Shown piece after piece: positions 33,406 to 44,416 of a stretch of 64,000 bases of DNA. Below the pieces are notes generated by a model. That model was given only the letters and a program-made list of their open reading frames with translations. It made no database searches and had not been told where the DNA came from. Positions within the stretch are counted from its first letter, which is position 1. Every line of letters begins with the position of its first letter. The translations under genes were made by a program, and so were the position numbers. The stretch comes from Epithemia pelagica (Eukaryota > Bacillariophyta > Bacillariophyceae > Surirellales > Surirellaceae): assembly GCA_946965045.2 (NCBI GenBank), contig OX337235.1:1875508-1939507 (forward strand). The letters run 5' to 3'.

Positions 33406-35610
33406 CTACGCAATGTTCATGGTCTGCATGATCCAGCCCAAAAATTGGTACATGAGAACACCACTCGTGGTTCCAACCGCATACCCAACCACGCCCCAAA
33501 ATGTGGCCGCATAGGTCAAGCCCTTTACCATGGCATTTCTACCCCCCAAAGAAGAAGAGTGATCCCCTCTTTGTTTTTGTCTTGGTTGAGGAATGCGTCC
33601 ACAAAAGGCGGCAGCCGTGGCGGGGCCTCCTATGGCAGCATTACTAGCCACCAAGACATCGTCCAAGGAAAGAGAGTTGTTGTTGTTGGTGTTGTGTTGC
33701 CATGAGGACTTGTGTGGTACACTGTTTCGTGATTGCCACGAAACCCAAAGCCGAGAACCAAACAAGGTCACAGCGCAATGAACCGCCAGGACCAGGAGGG
33801 ACAAAATGATACATGCGGGTCCGGACTGGAACCACGACGAGACATTGGTACTCGCAGCTGCCACAGAGGCCGACGAATCACGTAGACTGCTTCCCAGGCA
33901 GGAAAATAGCAGGAGAAAGGAAATTTGTGACAAAGGACGGGCGACTTGAGGTACTCCCTCACGATACCAATGCTTTCTTCGCCAGGGGAGCGGTGTTTGG
34001 GGATGCTGGAGGCACCTTGTAAGAACAGCAATCACAGCACAAGCCAATCCAGGAACAAGGCTCGACAAATGTCCTTCCACCCACGAAGCAACTCTAACAA
34101 TAAGCAATGTCGTGGAACAGGCAACCAGGGTGGCTTGTGACAAATCCATCCATCCCAGTTGTTGTTTTCGTCGTCGATTGGTTGTTTTCTGCGGTGACAG
34201 AGTTGTTACCCTTGTTGCGGTTGCCACTGCTGTTGCTTGGTAAGAGGTCGAGTACTCTTCAAGCTTCTCCTTTTGCGGGACCATGAGGTTCCTCGAAATC
34301 TGTGTTGAATCAGTGATGTTGTAGCCACTGGAAAAACTCCGTTCATGTTCTTGCTGCAGCTGCTGCGGTTGTTGTGGCAGTTTGCTTTGGGGCTGAGCAA
34401 ACCAGTTTCTCATTCGACTCGATGCCACCGCGGATGACAAGGCAGCAAAGTAAATGGCCATGACCACAACATCGGCGGCAGCCACCGAGCTGACCAAGGC
34501 CGTGGTGCTGGCTACTTGATTGGAGGAGGAGGCCAGGATGATATTGGCAGTAGAGAAAAAGTTGACCGAACCACCAATAAAAGAGGCCGTGATACACGAG
34601 AGGGCAATACGTGCTTGATGAGGTGGAAGGAGCGCGCAGAAACTACTACCATGCCATGGCGTCGTTGTCGATGCCAACGCACAACATAAGCCAAAAGTCA
34701 AGAGTGCACCAAGAAAGGATCCGATCGATGCCAACACAAAGGGGACCGTTAACCGTTGAATTGCCTGAGCAGTGGACCCTGGTCTGGTGGTAGGCGCCTT
34801 GCGAACCAATGCTTTTGGTGGAATGAAAGAATGGTCACTTTCGCCCATCGGCACGCCAGCGTCAACCTTGTCGTCCTCCTCTTGTGATTGTTCTCCGTCA
34901 CCAAGAGAAAGCAGCAACAATGCCAGGGAGGCTGGTAAAAAACAGTTCCAACACAAGTCTCGTAGGATTGGTGAGGGTGGACAAATGAGTGCACTCACAG
35001 CCAATGTTACCAAGATTCCCGAATCTCGCACTACACGTTGTTCCAGGATATAACCCAAGAACGCAGATCCAGTCCACGTAGATACGGCCGATGTGGTTTC
35101 CAACCAAAACAAGAGCGACGACGATGTGAGAGACATGGAACGGAGGGTGGTGGTGGTGGTACGTCCGCGTGGTCCTGTTATTGTGGTGGACAACGGCAAG
35201 AGTCCTTTCCAGAGTTGACGGCGACTGAAAAATCGCGAAGGAAGATAATCGTTCTTGGGTTGTTGCCTGGCAGAACCTGATGATAGTGGGCTCGTTTCCC
35301 ACTTTTTCCTCCACGATCGAGCAAATGGTCGCTGTTGCTTTGGAGGGTGAAGCCATGCAGCCGGGCTGGCCCTGGTGCTTCGATGTTTCGTTGACGTGTG
35401 TGTTGGTGAGGCCAAGCAAAGCCATGTCGAGGGAGACAAGGGACATGAAATTCGCACCAGGCACCAGTAGAGAAGAACAAATGCGAACTCAAATTTGGAG
35501 GGTAGAATACCAACAACCTTACGTCGTTTGAGTTGTCTCCCCTGCTTGCCAACAATACGGCTTGCTATCCATGGCTGGTTGGAGGCGTCCCCAACTGCCA
35601 TGGTCATCAT
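33406..35610 (-). CDS. DUF819 membrane protein, copy 2
   Basis: 734 residues from ATG 35610. The membrane core closely parallels copy 1: GSAFLGYILEQ, CPPSPILRDLCWN, FLPASLALLLLSLGDG, GGSVNFFSTAN near residue 345, and a C-terminal YAATFWGVVGYAVGTTSGV. It is longer because of a Gln-rich loop (about 405-480) and a different N-terminus. The N-terminus has a hydrophobic segment (FEFAFVLLYWCLVRI), so an organelle or secretory signal remains possible, though no clear ASAF-like site is seen. Copy 1 lies 10 kb away on the same strand with Copia-2 between them, which suggests an old local duplication later separated by insertion. Confidence 0.85.
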   Translation of the reverse strand: MMTMAVGDASNQPWIASRIVGKQGRQLKRRKVVGILPSKFEFAFVLLYWCLVRISCPLSPSTWLCLASPTHTSTKHRSTRASPAAWLHPPKQQRPFARSWRKKWETSPLSSGSARQQPKNDYLPSRFFSRRQLWKGLLPLSTTITGPRGRTTTTTLRSMSLTSSSLLFWLETTSAVSTWTGSAFLGYILEQRVVRDSGILVTLAVSALICPPSPILRDLCWNCFLPASLALLLLSLGDGEQSQEEDDKVDAGVPMGESDHSFIPPKALVRKAPTTRPGSTAQAIQRLTVPFVLASIGSFLGALLTFGLCCALASTTTPWHGSSFCALLPPHQARIALSCITASFIGGSVNFFSTANIILASSSNQVASTTALVSSVAAADVVVMAIYFAALSSAVASSRMRNWFAQPQSKLPQQPQQLQQEHERSFSSGYNITDSTQISRNLMVPQKEKLEEYSTSYQATAVATATRVTTLSPQKTTNRRRKQQLGWMDLSQATLVACSTTLLIVRVASWVEGHLSSLVPGLACAVIAVLTRCLQHPQTPLPWRRKHWYREGVPQVARPLSQISFLLLFSCLGSSLRDSSASVAAASTNVSSWFQSGPACIILSLLVLAVHCAVTLFGSRLWVSWQSRNSVPHKSSWQHNTNNNNSLSLDDVLVASNAAIGGPATAAAFCGRIPQPRQKQRGDHSSSLGGRNAMVKGLTYAATFWGVVGYAVGTTSGVLMYQFLGWIMQTMNIA

Positions 35611-36198
35611 GAAGAAACCTTGGAAAGAGTTCCCAAAGAAATCGTGTCGCAGTGGTAATGATTGATGATGTTGTATCCAGAAGTATCCTCAACAAACTCG
35701 ACGGCGGGACACCCCACCGTTTGACCAAAACTCAAAAATGAGAACATGGATGGATGATGCATGCGCGTGATCCTCGGAAGACACCAAGTTAAAAGTGGAA
35801 TAAAAATAATGAATCTTGGATGATGGATGACACCAAATAATAATGCCAAAGACAGTGGAAAGTCTCGATTCTTCTTGTTCTGGTTATGTTTTTTGTTGAC
35901 ACGATAGTGCGTACAACGACGAGTACTCCTACTCGTACAGTAAAAACTAGAAGATTTTTTAGCTTTTTTAGCGCCCATGAAAAACTCCACGTCACTACGT
36001 CCGGGTCCTGTTGGCAAGCCGGTCGCTCTTCCATCCAGTTTCGGATATGTGTGCTATTACCGTATTGTAGTAGGAGCCTCTAGCTCGTTAGAGTTTTCGA
36101 GCCACAATCATAATCGTTTCTCGTATGCTCCAGCAAAGATTCGAAGATGAGAAGCGCATCAAAAGGGCAACTAATCTATCTAGTAGGAGAAGTATTCG
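35611..36198. other. Intergenic
   Basis: Short overlapping minus-strand ORFs only. A short ACTCGTACT-type microsatellite lies near 35920. Confidence 0.4.
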
Positions 36199-39100
36199 TT
36201 AAACGTAGGCCTTGTCATCGTCTCCGTACACCCGTAACATGCGGCTGAACTTGCGTGCAATGTTTGGGTTTCGCACTCGGCGTTCTTCCAATGAACGAGA
36301 TCGGCTCCCATCCATTTCCCCTCGACCCACTCTTCCCCTGTTACTACCATCTTTTGCATTGTTGGTGTTGCTTCTACTGCCGTTGCGATTCCTAGACGTC
36401 AGAGCTTCTTCGTCCTCACTTTGGGCCACCGAACGTCGCGTACTCGCGGCAATGCTACCGTTGGTCACACTGGCCGATGCCTGGCCCGACTTATCGCGAC
36501 CTCGTTGGAGAAGCGCTCGAAGTCTGCGTTTGGGTTTCGTACCAGTGCCTTCTGCTCCTAAACCAGTGGTTTCTTCGGCCGAGTCTTCTACAAAGTCGGA
36601 ATCTACATGAGACTGATCAATTCTCTCTTGATCATACGCACCCGTCGGTGGTTTGACATCCGTGCTCCGCGAGGGTTTCGTGGTCGTGGGTGGCAATTCC
36701 TCTCGAGTCTTTCTCGGAGCCGCAGAGGGAGCCGCAGAGGAAGAAGGAGTCTTTTCGGGGCTTCGAATCGGACTGAAGGGTTTTCTCGGAGCGGGCGATC
36801 TCTGTCTATGCGGCGACTTGCTCTTGGGTCGACGTTCGGGAGAGGCAGGGGATTGAAAGAATCGAGAAGTGGGAAGAGCAACCCATGCATCGTCAAAGTC
36901 GTTCGACATATTCATCATCTTTTCAGTGTTAACAGGAGAAAGCCGCACAGGTCTATCTCTTTGTGGCTTGGGAGACGGAGGAGCCGGTTCAAGCTCTACC
37001 GCTTCCACCCCTTCCGCACTTTGCATTGTGGTATCGAGCAACCGCGTGGGGGGATTTGCCTCCCATGGATGTTTAGGTCGAGGAGATTGTGGCACTTGTT
37101 GTTGTTGCTCCATTGGTGTCACGATACTTCCAAGGTCCTCAGTGGCATTGGATACGTGGTCTTCCCCACCCATACCACCACCTTGCTTGTTCCGGGAGCC
37201 AGTGGAGGAATCTTTCGCGCTCAATTCATCCCATCGTTTAATCTTGGAGGCCAATTCTTCCGAATTTGACCTGCACAAATCATCCAGTCGAAGCCGTTCG
37301 CCTCCCGTCGACTTTTCGGCATAGCCGTGCGCCTGAGCTGGATGCATCCCACGACCGTTTGCTTCTTGCTGCTCTTGGTTTGTCATTCCTGGGTCCACTT
37401 GTGGCTGAGGCGCCAAAGGAGGCCTTGATGAATTGGGAGTCCGTGACAGACGCTCTAGAGCCTGCGTATCGTCTATATCATGGGCCGCTGCCTTCAAATC
37501 CGAAAGAGTATTCCGATTATTTTGCGCCGGTGGTGTTGTCTCTCCCATTTCTGGCTTTTGATCTCCACCAGACTCATCGATTTCGGCAATTGGTGCAGAT
37601 TCACCCAGGGGTGAAGTGTGGACATCTTTCTTGCTGTAATTTGACTGATGACCCTGATAGGTGGGATTTGTGATGGATGAAATTGTGGTTTCCGAGTCAG
37701 ACTCGTCGTCGTTGAACTGACCATTTGGCGGGATTTGTTGAAGATTCCCCAAGTATTCTTCGTCTGTGACTCGCAAAGCACGTTGTAACGTGGGGTCATC
37801 TTTAAGGGCTTCTTGTTTCAGAATCTCATCAATTTCGGCCAATGCTTGAGAAGGATCTTGTCGATTGATTGAGTGAAGCTTTCGCAACAGGACAGAAACA
37901 TTGTGCTCATTGGTAATCTTAGGTGTGGAAGCCTGACTGTGGGGAACTTCTGATTCCGAAGTCTTGGCTTTGTTTTTCATCCATGCGCTCTTGTGCGCTG
38001 GATGCAAGTGATAGGGGCTTGTTGGTGGTTGCAACGGTTTTGCTCCGAGCGGTTTTTCATCTGTACTTGTTTCACTTTTCCCTGGTGCACCTCCTCCTTG
38101 ACTCCATTCTGGTGATGCTAGGGCTGCCGCTTCATAAAACTTGGACTTGAATCGGTGACCGCTGCCCGTGCTGCCGGAGAAGCTGGCCGCGTCCGATGCA
38201 GTAGTTCTTTCTGGTTGAGTCTTGGTCGCTGACTGGTTGTTGTTATTGTGAGAAAGTGGAGGTTGGGCCAGGGAATTGTACGGCTTTCGCGATGTTCTCG
38301 GGGAGAGCGATCGGGTTTGTCGATATGCATTCTTTTGTTGTGATTGTTGGTGATTGTGATTATGAGAATATTGGGCAGACGAGGGTGATGAAGTGGTCGA
38401 AAATGCGTCCATAGACATTCGTCCACGTGGAACACTGCTTGATTCGGGATTCATTCCATGTGGAGATTGTGGGTGTGAATGTTCCGACGGGTAGTAAGGT
38501 GGCATCTGGCCACGATGATTGCTACCAATGTTCATTTCCGCTGCGGGTGAATTTTGAGGCGATCGATGACAATCCTCTCCGTGGTAGGGTAAGGTAGGAG
38601 GCACTCGGACCTGTAGATATTCCTGATCGTCCCAAAGCTTTTCCTTCAATTCCTTGACCCGTGCTGGAAGTGGCGTTTCGATTGCGCCGTCGGGATGAAC
38701 CCTGCCCATCATTTCTTCCGTTTCCTTTTTCTCATCCGCATCTCCACTATCGGCCGATCGCGCTTTGGCCAACGCCTGGGTCGGTCGTGTATCCTCGTCT
38801 TGAGAGGATCTATGTACTTGTTGATGCTGCTTCTTGGCAAGCGTTTGCTGTTGTTGTTGATAGGCCGAATGCATGGCAGATTTTAGCAATTGACTGCTCC
38901 GACCTTTGGATTGCATGCGCTGTTCAAATCGTTTGGCCAAATCACGCGTTCGATTGGCTCCAGGTGAGGAAGAATCGTCCCCAACAGGTGTCGCGGAAAG
39001 GGCGGTGTCGACTTGACGATGATGTCCAGCTCCAGAAGACGATCGTTGGAGACTGCTACTTCGACGTGTGGTCGATTCGGGTGTGGGATCCCGGGCCCGG

Positions 39101-41100
39101 CCCTTGTAGTCCATGTTGTTTGTCCGACTCGTGGGTTCCGCGGCATGGACAAGCTCTGTCAGAGAAGCGGGGCTTCGTACACGTCCAATGCCGCTGCTAT
39201 TCTCCGTGCCGGTGAGACTGCTTGTTTCGGGAACCGATCCTCGATCACGACGAGGTTGTTCGTGTCGTGCACGACGAGGTTGTTCGTGTCGTGGATCGTC
39301 GTGGTCCAACTCCTCCTTTTCGCCATCCCCGTACATGGAGGCATATCGATCTTCCTCTTCCTCTTCGTGCCCATTCCTTTTCTCATTTTCTACCTGGTAG
39401 GCTTCGGAAGGTTGTTGTCCCATGGAGGAGGTGGATTCCACAATTGTGGCTGGTGGCGGAGGTGACGCTTGTTGCAGTCGAAGTCGAGACGAGGGGGATC
39501 GAGGAGATTCCAACCATTCGTCCTCTTCATCATCATCGTCTGTCGTATTGTTGGTCGTCCCCGACAAGTGTGAGACAGAGGAGGTGGTGGAAGCTCCCGC
39601 CGCGGCAGTGACTCGATGATACCGAGACGCCGAAGGACGAGTTCGACGCGTGGCGGCCGAAGATGTGGTCCGTCCCATATCGGACAAGGTTCGCTGCAAT
39701 TCGGCCGAGCTTGCAGGCGTCCGAGCTTCCAATTCAATATTTCCAGCGGCACTGCTACTGCTAGCAGCATTAGGAGTCGCTGCTCCTGGTTCCTCGTCCG
39801 ACGTTCCGGTTACTTTGCGTTTGAAAATGGACGAGGTGGAGGAAGACACGGTTGCGGCGGCCGATTCGGTGGACAATTGTCGATGAAAGGGAACACCCTT
39901 TTTGTGGTTCACAGCTGATGCAGCGGCGTTGGAAGAGGACGGGGAGGGTCCTCCTCCCGATTTGGGTGGCAAGGAGGCTGACAATTTTTGATCCAAGGGA
40001 GAGACCGGATGAAGAGGTGGATTCCCACGAGAAGCCGCAGAGGGGGAAGAAACTGCTCCACCACTACTGGTTGGCGACGCGCCCGCTGCTTTGGGAGATA
40101 CGCGATATCCTCCTCGATCCATACTCATGGAGCTGCTGGTACCACTCGTGGGTGCTGCTGCTGTAGTGGGAGATCCTCCTCCTCCTCCTCCATGTTTGGG
40201 AGATGTTGTTGTCGTATAGCTTGTGGTGCGAGGGTCAACTTGAGCAAATCGATTGACATAGGCAGCAAATCGATCTTGTTCCGTCAAAATGGGTTCCGTC
40301 AATGCTTTGTGTTGCTCCGAACTGTGTTGGCTCCGACTGTAATCCTGACGATAATACCCTCCTCCTCCCCCGGAAGCCGAGGACCGGGCCGGACTCGTGG
40401 TTCGGCTGCCGTGAGACAGTTTGGACGAGGTGGAGAGTGGCGTTTGCAATTGGTTGCCTCGTGGCGAGGAAGAAGAGGTGGGAGTTGTCGTCGTAGTAGT
40501 GCCATGGGTTGAGGGAGACGGTAGTCGACTAGTATATTGAGCTGCGGCCGTTGCCACGGGTGACATGGGAGGAGCAGAGGCCCAACTCTGTTGATCCATG
40601 GACTTGGGACTTGTTGCTGGCTTGCTGCTACTGCTGCCGTTGTTGTTGTTATTGAACTGCAGTGACGACGACGACGCGGTGGAAGCAATTCTGGGACGCG
40701 CTCGTTGCAACAATTTGGACGCCGGTCGTTGAGCCGCAGGAGATCTCGCATGACGATTGTTGTTGTTGTTGTTGTTGTTGTTGCTGCTGCTGTGCGTTTG
40801 GCTTGACATATTCCCCGGATGCGATCGAGGAAAGTAATTGTACGACGCTGCACTGCTGTTGCCACTCGCCGCACCACCGCCACTGGCCGATCGAGACGAC
40901 CACGATGCACCTCCACCACCACCACCTCCAGTGGAACTGCTCATGCTTGTATCGTACATCATGGAAGGTGGTGGAGAGGTGGACAAGGATGGTTGGACCG
41001 AAGCTCCTCCCGCTGGTGGCGACTGTTGCTGCTGCTGTTGCTGCATCGCCATGTTCATATTGTGAAGGTTGTTGAATCGACGGCGGAGGGGCGACGACAT
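36199..41100 (-). CDS. Large low-complexity protein, unknown
   Basis: 1633 residues from ATG 41100 (MSSPLRRRFNN); the frame extends 11 codons to a GTG that is unlikely to be used. The protein is rich in Ser, Pro, Gln and Asn, with runs of Gln (near residue 20), Asn and Gly. It has many Ser-Pro sites and an Arg/Lys-rich C-terminus ending near ARKFSRMLRVYGDDD. A possible ordered helix lies near residue 1070 (VSVLLRKLHSINRQDPSQAL). No known domain is recognised. The length of the open frame and biased composition support a real, mostly disordered protein, perhaps phosphorylated or cytoskeletal. Several long antisense ORFs are shadows of the biased codons. Confidence 0.75.
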   Translation of the reverse strand: MSSPLRRRFNNLHNMNMAMQQQQQQQSPPAGGASVQPSLSTSPPPSMMYDTSMSSSTGGGGGGGASWSSRSASGGGAASGNSSAASYNYFPRSHPGNMSSQTHSSSNNNNNNNNNRHARSPAAQRPASKLLQRARPRIASTASSSSLQFNNNNNGSSSSKPATSPKSMDQQSWASAPPMSPVATAAAQYTSRLPSPSTHGTTTTTTPTSSSSPRGNQLQTPLSTSSKLSHGSRTTSPARSSASGGGGGYYRQDYSRSQHSSEQHKALTEPILTEQDRFAAYVNRFAQVDPRTTSYTTTTSPKHGGGGGGSPTTAAAPTSGTSSSMSMDRGGYRVSPKAAGASPTSSGGAVSSPSAASRGNPPLHPVSPLDQKLSASLPPKSGGGPSPSSSNAAASAVNHKKGVPFHRQLSTESAAATVSSSTSSIFKRKVTGTSDEEPGAATPNAASSSSAAGNIELEARTPASSAELQRTLSDMGRTTSSAATRRTRPSASRYHRVTAAAGASTTSSVSHLSGTTNNTTDDDDEEDEWLESPRSPSSRLRLQQASPPPPATIVESTSSMGQQPSEAYQVENEKRNGHEEEEEDRYASMYGDGEKEELDHDDPRHEQPRRARHEQPRRDRGSVPETSSLTGTENSSGIGRVRSPASLTELVHAAEPTSRTNNMDYKGRARDPTPESTTRRSSSLQRSSSGAGHHRQVDTALSATPVGDDSSSPGANRTRDLAKRFEQRMQSKGRSSQLLKSAMHSAYQQQQQTLAKKQHQQVHRSSQDEDTRPTQALAKARSADSGDADEKKETEEMMGRVHPDGAIETPLPARVKELKEKLWDDQEYLQVRVPPTLPYHGEDCHRSPQNSPAAEMNIGSNHRGQMPPYYPSEHSHPQSPHGMNPESSSVPRGRMSMDAFSTTSSPSSAQYSHNHNHQQSQQKNAYRQTRSLSPRTSRKPYNSLAQPPLSHNNNNQSATKTQPERTTASDAASFSGSTGSGHRFKSKFYEAAALASPEWSQGGGAPGKSETSTDEKPLGAKPLQPPTSPYHLHPAHKSAWMKNKAKTSESEVPHSQASTPKITNEHNVSVLLRKLHSINRQDPSQALAEIDEILKQEALKDDPTLQRALRVTDEEYLGNLQQIPPNGQFNDDESDSETTISSITNPTYQGHQSNYSKKDVHTSPLGESAPIAEIDESGGDQKPEMGETTPPAQNNRNTLSDLKAAAHDIDDTQALERLSRTPNSSRPPLAPQPQVDPGMTNQEQQEANGRGMHPAQAHGYAEKSTGGERLRLDDLCRSNSEELASKIKRWDELSAKDSSTGSRNKQGGGMGGEDHVSNATEDLGSIVTPMEQQQQVPQSPRPKHPWEANPPTRLLDTTMQSAEGVEAVELEPAPPSPKPQRDRPVRLSPVNTEKMMNMSNDFDDAWVALPTSRFFQSPASPERRPKSKSPHRQRSPAPRKPFSPIRSPEKTPSSSAAPSAAPRKTREELPPTTTKPSRSTDVKPPTGAYDQERIDQSHVDSDFVEDSAEETTGLGAEGTGTKPKRRLRALLQRGRDKSGQASASVTNGSIAASTRRSVAQSEDEEALTSRNRNGSRSNTNNAKDGSNRGRVGRGEMDGSRSRSLEERRVRNPNIARKFSRMLRVYGDDDKAYV

Positions 41101-43281
41101 TGTGGCAGAAAAAGGAGGAGAAACACCAGTCACATATAATTTTCACTTCAGTGCAAGTTCCCCACTCAACCTGCGGGAATCCAACAAACGGAAGGCACCT
41201 CCAGAGTCAAGGTCCAACAAAATTAGAGAACCCACTACAAAGACACACCGCCAACACTTCCAAATAGCATGTGCTTCTATCAGCCGAATTGCGTGTGCTC
41301 CACGAAAATCCAAAACAAAGATTGGAAGAGTGGAAGAGCAAGTCAAGGTCCTTTCGAATCGAGAAGCAAAACGTTGCGATGCGAAACAACAACCAAACGT
41401 AAACACGAGAGAGAGAGGAAAGGGGACTGGAACCTGTAGATCGTGTGTTCTACAAATGCTGGCGCGGCTTTGCTTTCATCCAAACAGGAACAAATGGCTC
41501 AATGATGTACTTGGAACCAAAAACCCAAACAAGACAAAACAAGAATGATATAACATGAGGAGATGTGGATGTAGAACACACTTTTTCCTTTTTCTCTTTC
41601 GCGGATGGGCAGAGTCCATCTTTGAGTACCGCGCCGACCAACCCAACAATTGTACTGTACCTCTGTTGGCACGACATTGTCGTCCGATAACCCTGAAAAC
41701 GATTGGACACAACGGCAACGCGACACCGACACCGTGCTCATCGAGCCTGCTGGTCATTTGCTGGCTCTACTAGATACTTAAAATTCGATATATCGCTACA
41801 AGACCTGGCAGGTGCGCTTTCAAAATTTGATAGGAAAACGGGCTATAATTACTTTGTACAGTCTGGTCGTTTCCACTAATGGGGGTACACTACTGATGGT
41901 TTTAGAATAACTAGTCTGGGAATGGAAGACGCGCCAGGCGACATATCTTTGCGGTCCAGCGAGAAAGCGAGCGACACAAAACTGAGGGATGGACAGGGAA
42001 CAGGGATAGATGGTGGCGTTTTCAGGGAACCGTTTTACAAACCGATGAAGGAACAACAGGCAGTAGCTCGCGAACCATCGAGGGCGCACCAAAGCGTCAC
42101 CATGTACCCCAAATAGCTGGAAGGGCTGAAAGTGGGCAGCTCTGTGATGCATGGCGAGCTTTGATTGGACTAAGGAAAACACACAACTGGGCTTCTGAAA
42201 ATGCTCTATCAAAGAACTTCAAGGCGTCTCGTGTGCATGCCCATGTCGCAACAAGTGAAGGTAAAAGAAGATTCACGCCCTGTGGTAGCGCAGAATCGTT
42301 ATTTTATTCAAGGGTTCGTTTAAGTTTTTTGTAACAAACATGACTCCTCCAAACACAATCTGTCCATTGTCATCAAAACGTCTGTGACCCTCTGAAAAGT
42401 GGATCATCCACGTAAGACTCCTCATCCCGCAGTCCCTTCTTGAAGGTGTGGAGGAGTACAGACTGGGCGTGGATTCGATCCGAGATAGCTAGGTCGAATG
42501 CAGCGTAGAAGACGAACGAAGCACGAAAACACAACCTCTCGCAAGGACTTCATATCTCCGTCTATTCATTTCTCCTCGATGCACCAGCACGCACCAACAC
42601 AGTTCCACGCCATGGAAAACAGAGGTGCGTCAGGGTCCTTCTCACGGTACTTGTGCAAACCCGCGCACCGGTTTCACCTGTGCCAAAACACGAATGGCAT
42701 ACTCAAAACGCATCCATGTGGGTTCCCGATCCATACGCCTAAAACCATTCCCAGCGAACACAACAACGATCTTTCGTTCTAGGAATCATTTCATTTCTAT
42801 CGGTAACTGGTGGTTGACAACAGCTTTGGTCGATGACGAACCCATTTTTTCTCGGCACTATCCATTTCCATCATTGGTTCCTACAACAACGACAATTACT
42901 ACTACGCTCGTGGTAACTGCCCTTCCTTCCGTGAGGCTACTGTGTATTGAAATCCTTGTTTCGCTCGGTCTGAGGTTTGGCCGTGTGGACTACAGTTTGT
43001 GGCGAAACCGTAGGCCTCTACGTGTGGTCCTACCTTGACGTAAGCGTTCGCTCTCAAGGGCTTGTGTGCTTCCGCTGCATCTTTTGTTGCGAAACCGTAG
43101 GTCCCTACGTGTGTTCCTACCTTGACGTAAGCGTTCGCTCTCTCAAGGCGAACAAACGTGCGAAGGTCCAGAAGTCCAAAACATCTGTGAGATTCTGTTT
43201 CTCTCCCTTGTCTTCGGTTGGAAAATTGGCATTTCTGCAACCCCGTTGTTGATCATTTCTGGAATAAGAAGACGAAGGAAA
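41101..43281. other. Intergenic, 2.2 kb without a supported gene
   Basis: Only short ORFs in conflicting frames. Near the end, 43000-43058 and 43089-43147 are diverged direct repeats of about 59 bp (AAACCGTAGG...CTACGTGTG and CTTGACGTAAGCGTTCGCTCT), a possible promoter duplication for the next gene. Confidence 0.4.
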
Positions 43282-44151
43282 ATGACAATGAAACATATTT
43301 CTCTCCTCCCTTCACTTGTCGTCGCTCTTGGCGGCAGCCTTACCAGTATTGACGGGGTGGCGGCGGCTCTTGTCGAATCCCCGCATGGTCGACCACCGTT
43401 GTTGCGTGCCCAGCACCCCGGTACCTCACTGCAAGAACAAAAACATGCTGCAGAAGAAGAAACTGTGGATGCGGTGCGAACGCGGCGAGATATGCTCCGG
43501 TAAGTCACAATCCATTCATTCGCCATGAAGGAGCTACAATTATCTCACCCTTGTCTCCTTTCTTCGGGTATTCTTCTTGTTGCGACCAGAGCTCTGAGTG
43601 AAACCATTCCAAGCGTTGGTTCGTTCAGCTACGGAGCGGTCGAGTCTTCCGATGGCACGACGTTTTCCTTTTCTTTTGGTACTGGGGATGCGATCGACTC
43701 GGATGCTTTTTCGTTTTCCATGCCGAATGTGGATCCGATTGAAGCCCACATTGGTTCCTTTTCCTACCCTGGAGTTTTGGTGGCAACTGGCAGTGATTGC
43801 GGTACGACGGCCGAGGGCGGTGAAACTACGACGAACGGTTCCTCTAACAACGAAAGTGAACACGGTCATCCCATCATTGACGATGAAGGAAATGGGCAGT
43901 CTGGTACCGATATCCAAAACGACAAGGGAACAACGCCAGCCCAAGATGCCGCAGTTTCCGACGTCCAGACTTTGGACCGTGCAGGTGATGCGGACAATTT
44001 GTCGCAGGGAACTGCTATTTTGATTGTTGTGGTGGGAATTGTTGCCGCATTGGCAGCGGCCGCTGCAATGTTGGCCTTATGGAAAATGAAACACTCGTCT
44101 CCTACCACTGGATGGTCCTCAACGCTGTCGTTGAAGGAGGGTTGTACGTGA
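43282..44151 (+). CDS. Type I membrane protein, two exons, unknown
   Basis: Exons 43282-43499 and 43590-44151 join to give 259 residues. The 90-bp intron has a GTAAGT donor and a GACCAG acceptor and preserves the frame. The protein starts with a signal peptide (LPSLVVALGGSLTSIDGVAAA). It continues with an extracellular-type Ser/Thr/Asn/Asp-rich region containing a repeated (G/F)SFSYG-like motif (GSFSYGAVESS, FSFSFGTGDA, GSFSYPGVL). Near the C-terminus is one transmembrane helix (ILIVVVGIVAALAAAAAML) and a short basic tail. The layout suggests a cell-surface or cell-wall-associated protein. No family recognised. Confidence 0.75.
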
Positions 44152-44416
44152 CCTTGAGCGAGCAGTCTGATACAGAGCTCAAAGGAGAAAGAAAACAGGA
44201 ACGTTCGGACTCACTCTTCTCAACAGGGTCGTTTGCAGTAATCTTTTCGTTATTTCGAAGTGGAACTGTTGGAGCTTTTCATATGCTGGAGTTGCTTTGA
44301 AGAGAAAAGGACAACACACCAAACTCCACGGCATCCTCTAGACGAGCACTTCCAAGAATTCACGCCACAGTCATTCTACCACCACAACCGTGTGTGGGTG
44401 ACTTTTCACGTAGACC

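Noticed and set aside
39000-41139. Long plus-strand ORFs opposite the low-complexity gene
   Set aside because: They mirror biased codons of the minus-strand frame and lack continuity.
41820-42212. 130-codon minus-strand ORF
   Set aside because: No recognisable domain and conflicting ORFs on the other strand.
42440-42510. tRNA-like T-arm (GATTCGATCC)
   Set aside because: No matching acceptor, D and anticodon arms could be assembled.
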